Assembly (NCBI GenBank): GCA_034509425.1
Contig: JAVTVJ010000297.1
Span: forward strand, 962,501 to 1,026,500
Origin: Eopsaltria australis
Taxonomy: Eukaryota; Chordata; Aves; Passeriformes; Petroicidae
Direction of reading: 5' to 3'
DNA: 64,000 nt
Shown: positions 58,096-64,000 of the stretch, piece after piece
How positions within the stretch are numbered: the first letter of the stretch is position 1
How the letters are laid out: the number at the start of each line of letters is the position of its first letter
The notes under the pieces: model-generated
What the model saw: only the letters and a program-made list of their open reading frames with translations
Databases searched by the model: none
What the model was told of the DNA's origin: nothing
Position numbers and translations under genes: made by a program

Positions 58096-58665
58096 CAGTG
58101 AACACTCCATTGCTTATTTAGGGGAAGCATCTCATTCATCTGTGCCTGCTTCTTGCCGAGACTTTTTCCTGCTGGAGAATCACTGCCTGGTACATCAATG
58201 GGCTGCAAATTATATAAGGGCTGTGTTTAACTTGCAGCCCGATTGCCATTGTCGGGAGGGTCCGTGTCTTTTAGCTAAACTGCCTCTTTCTGCAGGAATT
58301 TCAGATGTCTGTAATTGCTGCTCCTTTCAGCACAGCTTAAGGTATCAATATCAACTCGATTTGAATATCATAAGTGGGAAGTTGCTCTAAGCAAAACAAA
58401 AACATGTCAGTTGCCCAGGTGACATTTTGTAGCAAACAAGGAAATCACAACTCCAGGAAGTGTTGTATTTTATGCCAACAACAATATGACAGTTTTCTCT
58501 GTAAAGAAAACATGACACTTTTCCAAATATCAGAGGATGCCTCCGCTGCTCAAGGGATTGCTGTACTGTCACTGAAATGGAAGGTCACAGGCTGGTTTCA
58601 TGATTTCTATAGTTTCAAAATGTTGTGGTGGAGCGTTTGCACGCTAAATGCTGTAGGCTAAGGGA
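58096..58665. promoter_or_regulatory. CNE-like block
   Basis: Unique sequence with ACTCCATTGCTTATTTAGGG near 58105, a TATATAAGG word near 58212, TCAACTCGATTTGAATATC near 58351 and an E-box CAGGTG near 58418. No transposon debris is present. Open plus frames in it have no family signal. Confidence 0.42.
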
Positions 58666-58727
58666 AATCTTCCCCTTCATCTCTGAAAGAAGTGACAGGA
58701 AGAAAAAGGTCCTACTTTGACAGCAGT

Positions 58728-58747
58728 AACCTCTAGGTCTAGAGGTT
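58728..58747. repeat. 20 bp near-perfect palindrome
   Basis: AACCTCTAG and CTAGAGGTT are perfect inverted arms of 9 bp around a 2-base spacer. It could bind a dimeric factor or be chance. Confidence 0.95.
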
Positions 58748-59149
58748 CTGCCCCAAGCAACTCTGAAGTAAAATTACCTATGTTAATGTGTTGTCCTCGC
58801 TGTCATGCAGCCACACGTGTGCAAACCGTGGCCCGAGGGGCGAGTGTGCAACCAGGGGCTGTGTGGGACCATGGAAAATCCTCCTGTCCCCTCCCCACCT
58901 GGCCTTGGGTGGAATAAAGATTGGAAAGTTTCTGCAAATGATTTCTTTTAAGAGGTGGGGTTTTCACTTTGACTCCAAGATCTGCGTGCAATGTGGGTAC
59001 CTGATTCTTGGAGTTTAAATAAACTGACTTTTGCTTTAAGCTGGGGAAAAAAAAGTTTTAGCTTCAAGGCTATGGACAGGATCAAAACACATTAGTTTCC
59101 AGCCTTCCTCTTTTTATTTTTTTATTCTTCCCTCTCCCCCTTAAAAGAA
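58748..59149. other. Non-coding unique sequence
   Basis: Nothing recognised. Confidence 0.4.
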
Positions 59150-59640
59150 AAACACACCTTAGTCTATAGATTATATACTTCCTGCTGCCCTTTTTATAAG
59201 CAATAAGAATTTAATAACTGAGGGCAACTCTATAGTAATATTTATATGGGTCAAGTGGCTTAAAAGTATGCAATAAATGTAAAGTTATGAACCACATTGC
59301 CCCTTTTTAAATAATGCAGCTAGCACCAAGATATTATGTTTCATATTCTGGAAAAAGGTGTTTTAGCCTAGGCTTTAGGAGTACACCAGACATGAAAAGT
59401 TATACTGATCCCATAATAAAGTCACTGCCTGCTTAATATGGTGTGTTATGTAGAGCTCCAGATCTTAATAGCAGACCACAGCAAGAACGTCCCAGATGAT
59501 ATCAACAAAACCTTCGCTTTCTCATTAGCAATCAGCAAATTCTCCTGGTGGCTGCTGGTTTCAAATAAGGGCAAGTGCCTCTATTCCGAGTGGGAAGCCC
59601 AACAGGATAATAGAAATAATGCAGCCTAATCAGCGGTGAG
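59150..59640. promoter_or_regulatory. CNE-like block
   Basis: Continuous unique sequence: GCAATAAGAATTTAATAACTG near 59200 (arms split for brevity), ATGCAGCTAGCACC near 59315, GCCTAGGCTTTAGG near 59367 and TTAGCAATCAGCAAATTC near 59525. There are no low-complexity runs or transposon pieces over 490 bases, and the texture resembles deeply conserved elements. Confidence 0.45.
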
Positions 59641-62158
59641 CACACGAGATCCCCCCGCCAGGGCGGGCACTGCTGGGCTGGGTGAGTCCCCCTCTGCGGA
59701 TTTTAACAGCCCTCCCAGTCCTGAGGAGTGGGATCTGTGGGATTCAGGGACAGGAAGATGGAAAAACCTCCTAGACCGTCCCCACCATCACCTCTCTGCT
59801 CCTGTTCACAGATAAGAGGGGGTTTGAGGATGTTTGCAAAAAAATTAAATATTAAAAATCCCTTTGTACTTGTTGCTGTGAATACCTAAAGAAAATCTAT
59901 GCTGGTTTCTGTGTATATAAAACACACCAACATCTGCATGGGGAAGGGGGTCACAGATTGCTTTAATTTGGCCTCATGAAACCATCAACTTCTTCGAAAA
60001 ATCAGATCTAATATTTGTCATCACAGCCCAAATGCCCATTCCTTTGTTGGCCAGCACACTGCTGATATCTGCACCAGAGCTGCTACCTGCACTGGTATTT
60101 TTATTCCTTGTTGCTGTTGGATTTAAACAGACTTTGTGTTTGGACACACATTTGCAGCAGGGCGTTATTAAGTGTGGGGACAACCATTGCTGTTGGCCAT
60201 TCTGATGAGAGTGTGAAGGACACACCATCCTCCTGCTCCTGCAGCCTAAATAATCCATGGCTATGCTTGGGGAAATGCAGAACAGTTTTCGTTTTTGCAC
60301 TGATTTTCTAATTGTAAGGGTTTTTTTTCCCCTCATGTTTTCCCTCGTGGTACTCACGTGCTTTTAGAATATCCTGATTTCTATTGAAGAGCGATTTTTG
60401 CACTCTCATTCAGTCCTGGCTAAAAATTAAGCCTGCAAACGTGGCTGGTGCCATGCAAGGAAATGCAAGTCTAAGCTGCAGCAGTGTAAACAAAAAAGTG
60501 TTTTAAGAGGTGCTTAACTGTGTTTTGAACCCTGATTAAGCCTAAGGTTACTCAGTGTTTATATGTGCATTCGCAGTGCACTGGGAAAATTCAGTGTTTA
60601 ATGGTTCCTGTGCTGATCTTTTGTTAGAGCCCTGGGCTGTGGTGCCCGAGAGCAGTGATTACTGGCCAGATTAAAAACCACAAACTCTTTCTAATTCCAA
60701 GTTTTGTCCAACTTTGTTCCTGCTGATGTGAAGCAGGGCTCCGTTTATCTCTTAGGGTTTGGGATTTTAACAACTGGCACCACAAATCAGTCCCCTGAGC
60801 TTTTATTTAGCTGATTTTAGTGGGGCAAGGTAGTGTTGTTTTGGGCACATCAAACAGGGAATCCTTTGCATCTGTAGGTCTCATTATGGTTCTCAGGTCT
60901 GATTTTTTTGTTTGTTTGTTTGTTTAATAACCATGAGGTGGTAAATGGACAAAGAGGGCACCTGTAAAGGGCAAAGGGCTCCAAAAAAAGGGGTGATAAT
61001 TTAGGGGAGATGAGGCAACAGCACAGAGCTACATTTCCAACTTCTCTGCACTATTTTGAATTCTATGAATGACCTTGCTGAGTACTTCATTCTCCTAAAA
61101 TAACGAGCAGGTCAATACCAGTCCTGCTTGTGTGATAAAACGCAGTAATTGCTGACCAGGACATGTCCACAAAGGAGCTGGGAGAGCTGATCTGGGAGAG
61201 GGAGGACGTTTTCACCAGCAGGGTCAGGAGATCCTGACAGTTCAGGACAGTCCATGGCAGGGAAAGACAAGACATGTCGAGGCAGACTGAAAAAACAAAC
61301 TGATGGATGAGGGTGACGTTACCAAAGGGAAAACTGTGCTGGCAAATAAATGCATATTTACTAAAAGAAAACCTCTTGTTTATGAGAAGTGAGAGGTGAA
61401 ATTGAGACCACTGATGGTAAATTGCATGATTATGGTGCTCAAGTGAGAGGGAAAAAAGGGCTCTGGGAGAGAGTTGGCCCTGTAACATCTAAGCACCAGC
61501 TACCTGCAGCTCCATGGAGGTCAGAAATTTAGGAGAAGGTTTCTGGTATCAAAGCAGCAAGGCTGTGGAGCAGACTGCATATGTGAATAACGATGTGAAA
61601 AACCACTAACGGCTCCTAAAGCAGAGCCTGATGACAGAGGATTAGAGGACATCTTGTCTGCACTGGAAAGGACCTGGATAGGAAGACCCAAAGAGCCTCA
61701 TCCAGTCCAGTTTAATGGAAACACCCTGGAAATTGGAAATACTGAGGCACACCTAGCTCAGACTGTCTACACTTCCATTTTCAGTTGTTTTTATTACCAT
61801 GGCTTTAATCCATGCAGATTCCAGGGATGGGGAATGCTTGAGCTCAGCCACTCTGCGGTGTGGGAGGGCACCTTGCAAGATGTGCTGCAGTAACAGGGGC
61901 AGGCTTTGAGCTTCTATTTTACCCAAAAAAGAGGTTTTGGAGTGATTTCAACAATGCTGGTGAGCCACAGAAGAGTTCAGAGAATGAGGGGCACAAGGTG
62001 GGGCAAGAGGAAGATGTGCTTTGCTCAGGTAGAGCAGATACACAGGGCCACTGCCCTGAGGGGCTGCCACCTCTCTGTCCTTCTCTATAGGAACAGGAGA
62101 CAGATTAAAACCAGAAAAGAAGCAAAAAAAGACAGAAAACAAAGTAGAGAAAGGGGAA
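59641..62158. other. Non-coding unique sequence, 2.5 kb
   Basis: A (TTTG)n run lies at about 60908-60925. Bases 61130-61890 have a texture different from the CNE-like blocks and might be a very old, unrecognisable repeat. No gene is supported. Confidence 0.4.
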
Positions 62159-62159
62159 T

Positions 62160-62345
62160 ATTAAAATATTAGGCAGCAATTCTTCCCTGCAATCCTGGCT
62201 GAGGAGTTGCAGCTGTCCCTGGATCCCTGGCAGTGTCCAAGGCCAGGCTGGACAGGGTTTGGAGCGCCCTGGGATAGTAGAAGGTGTCCCTATCTGTGGC
62301 AGAATGGGATGAGCTAAATGTTCCTTTCCAACCCAAACCAATAAC
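62160..62345 (+). mobile_element. CR1 LINE 3'-end fragment
   Basis: 'gcagcaattcttccctgcaatcctggctgaggagttgcagctgtcc', then 'ggcagtgtccaaggccaggctggacagggtttggagcgccctggg' and 'aggtgtccctatctgtggcagaatgggatgagctaaatgttcctttccaacccaaacca', is the sense CR1 3' region. It is the only clear transposon piece in the last 15 kb. Confidence 0.94.
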
Positions 62346-63234
62346 TCTTGTCTGAGCTTTCAAGACTGGTATCAAAATTGCTTCGTCCAGCCTGGGATGG
62401 CACTGGAATGGTGCTGGCATGAACTGTGCCTAGGCAGTGTCATTTGCATGGTGGCTTTCAGTGCATCCCACACATGGGAATGCCAGCCTTGGAGTCCTGG
62501 AAACCTTGAGTTTGTGCAGCTCCTCTGCCAGCCTGACAAGGGATCATTAGTAACTCGCTGATGTCTCTCTCTGTTTGTTCTACTTCACGAGACACTTCCC
62601 CAACTAATTTAGAACAAAGCTTGGTGTTTACTTGGCTTCACAAATGACACTCCTTTCCCCCCAAGATTGCTGCAAAGTCTTGGCAAAGAATATTTACATA
62701 AACAGGTTTCAACTTCATGAAGAACAGGTCGGGAAAGGAGAGCAAATCCGAGTGGAAAGGAAATAAAGTAGAGCACGAGGCAGAGTAGTTGAACTCTGAT
62801 TTAGGACTGCAAAAGAAGCACTTTGAGTGTTTGCAGGGTTGGTGCATCCCCGTGAGGGAGTCACACAGGTACCTGAGACCCCTAAAACTCCTGGAAATGT
62901 AGAGGAAGAGCTGTGGGGAGGGGAGGGCTGGCAGGGACAGCGAGTGCAGCACGAGGCACCCTCACATCACTGCAGCTTTGTGCTGCAACCGTGCACTGGA
63001 AGCCTTTGAAGCCTAGAAATGATGAAATTTTAATTGTTAGCAACCTCTCAGGGTCCTGGGGATAAAACCTCTGGGGTAACTTTCCACTGGAAGGAAGGCA
63101 GAGGGCAGCAGCACCGCTGGTGTCCCCACGTGAGCGTGGCCACCGTCCCGAGAACTTCACTCCCCAACTTTTACCAGCTTGAGGGAAAGGTGGCTCCTCA
63201 TGCCGGGAGCTGAGGAGTGTCTTGTGTGGACAGA
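62346..63234. other. Non-coding unique sequence
   Basis: An octamer ATTTGCAT at 62442-62449 stands beside GTCATTTGC. No exon or transposon is recognised. Confidence 0.4.
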
Positions 63235-63740
63235 AAGAAAAGGAATTAGTTTATGGGAAGCGGTATGTAAATAAAAGCCACTCGCATCCTCATTATGGGG
63301 GCTCTTTTGAATAAATGTTAGCCTTTAAGTGCCAGCTGTCACTCTATGCATGGCCTCCCTTCTTACAACTAACCTCTCTGTCACCTCGCCTTGTCTCCCT
63401 AACTTGTCCTATTATGCAGTACCAAGCTGAGTCATTGTTTCAAGCAGGAGGTGACATGTTAATAGCTTAATAATAGTATAATCTCGCAAATAATAATATG
63501 CTGTCACACTGTCTGAAGCACAATGTTTACAGGAGAAGTGGTAATGTATGATGACAGTAATTTGAATAAAAATGAATTTACTGCTCTTGTCTCATTTGCA
63601 GTAAATTTTCGCATCTTTCATGCACAACTGGTGCTCCATGACCTCTTTCATTACTGTGTTCTCAGTGGCTGCTGCCTGCTTTAAAGTGAAAGGCAGGCAA
63701 ATGAAACAGAAACCTGCAGCTTAATAAGGAATCTCCAGAA
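63235..63740. promoter_or_regulatory. CNE-like block
   Basis: Unique sequence packed with regulatory-type words: GCTGAGTCATTGTTTC with an AP-1/MAF core TGAGTCA at 63428-63434 overlapping a SOX-like ATTGTT, TTAATAGCTTAATAATAG near 63460, CAAATAATAATATGC near 63487 and ACCTCTTTCATTAC near 63641. No repeat debris over 500 bases. This is a strong enhancer-like candidate, but conservation was not measured. Confidence 0.45.
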
Positions 63741-64000
63741 AAGAGTTGGCGCGGCGGCTCCTGGAAATCTCACTCCGTTTGTTTGCGGAGCCGAGGTGGT
63801 GCCGGCCAGGCTGTTTAATTAAGGCAAGCTGGAGGTGCCCATTGAAAAACAGGCACGAGCTGATACCACTCTGGACTGGCAATTTGCAAAATAATCGTCA
63901 TGAAATTGTGGCAGAGGGGGGAAAAGTGCTTGGTATACAGAGGGGGTCGTTGGGGTTGGAATTCGAGTTTGTGCAGCTTAAGGAGAAACTGGTTTAATGC
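63741..64000. other. Window edge, unique sequence
   Basis: A plus open frame starting at 63746 runs to the edge without a family signal. TTTAATTAAGG near 63813 and CpG words at 63750-63810 may extend the preceding regulatory block. Confidence 0.35.

Overview
The window looks like nuclear DNA from a bird. The evidence is some 17 decayed fragments of CR1 LINEs, nearly all the 3' end of the element that ends in ATTCTATG-type repeats, a signature that dominates avian genomes. Base composition is vertebrate-like (AT-rich, CpG-depleted, with small CpG-rich islands), and poly-A/T, CA and TTTG/TTTA microsatellites are scattered throughout. There is no sign of bacterial or phage gene organisation. No full-length protein-coding gene, rRNA, tRNA, CRISPR array or mobile-element ORF can be supported. 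Nearly all open frames are of chance length for this much sequence or lie in low-complexity DNA. One short minus-strand frame (18837-19046) has a natural-looking protein and is kept as a weak candidate exon.

Layout: 0-16 kb is mostly unique DNA with one CR1 fragment near 1.9 kb, a polypyrimidine tract at 3.6 kb and three AT-rich blocks that resemble conserved non-coding elements (5.7-6.2, 11.1-11.6 and 14.6-15.4 kb). From 16.8 to 20.8 kb there is a CR1 piece, a regulatory-looking block, the candidate exon and a 0.7 kb purine-rich minisatellite with a ~183 bp higher-order period. From 21 to 48 kb CR1 pieces are frequent. This part holds an inverted CR1 pair around a 13 bp tandem repeat, a ~397 bp tandem duplication that includes CR1 sequence, and long pyrimidine tracts. 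From 48.2 to 62.1 kb no CR1 piece is recognisable. This stretch is packed with AT-rich, homeodomain-motif-rich unique blocks and two small CpG-rich islets, which is the look of a gene-desert regulatory landscape around a developmental gene. One more CR1 piece (62.2 kb) and one more regulatory-looking block (63.2-63.7 kb) close the window.

The simplest reading is an intergenic or intronic cis-regulatory domain. The target gene cannot be named from this sequence. Calls of 'CNE-like' rest on composition and motif content only, because conservation was not measured. I found no clear new biological system. The best leads are the candidate exon, the higher-order minisatellite, the homeobox-type motif clusters and the transposon-poor 14 kb block.
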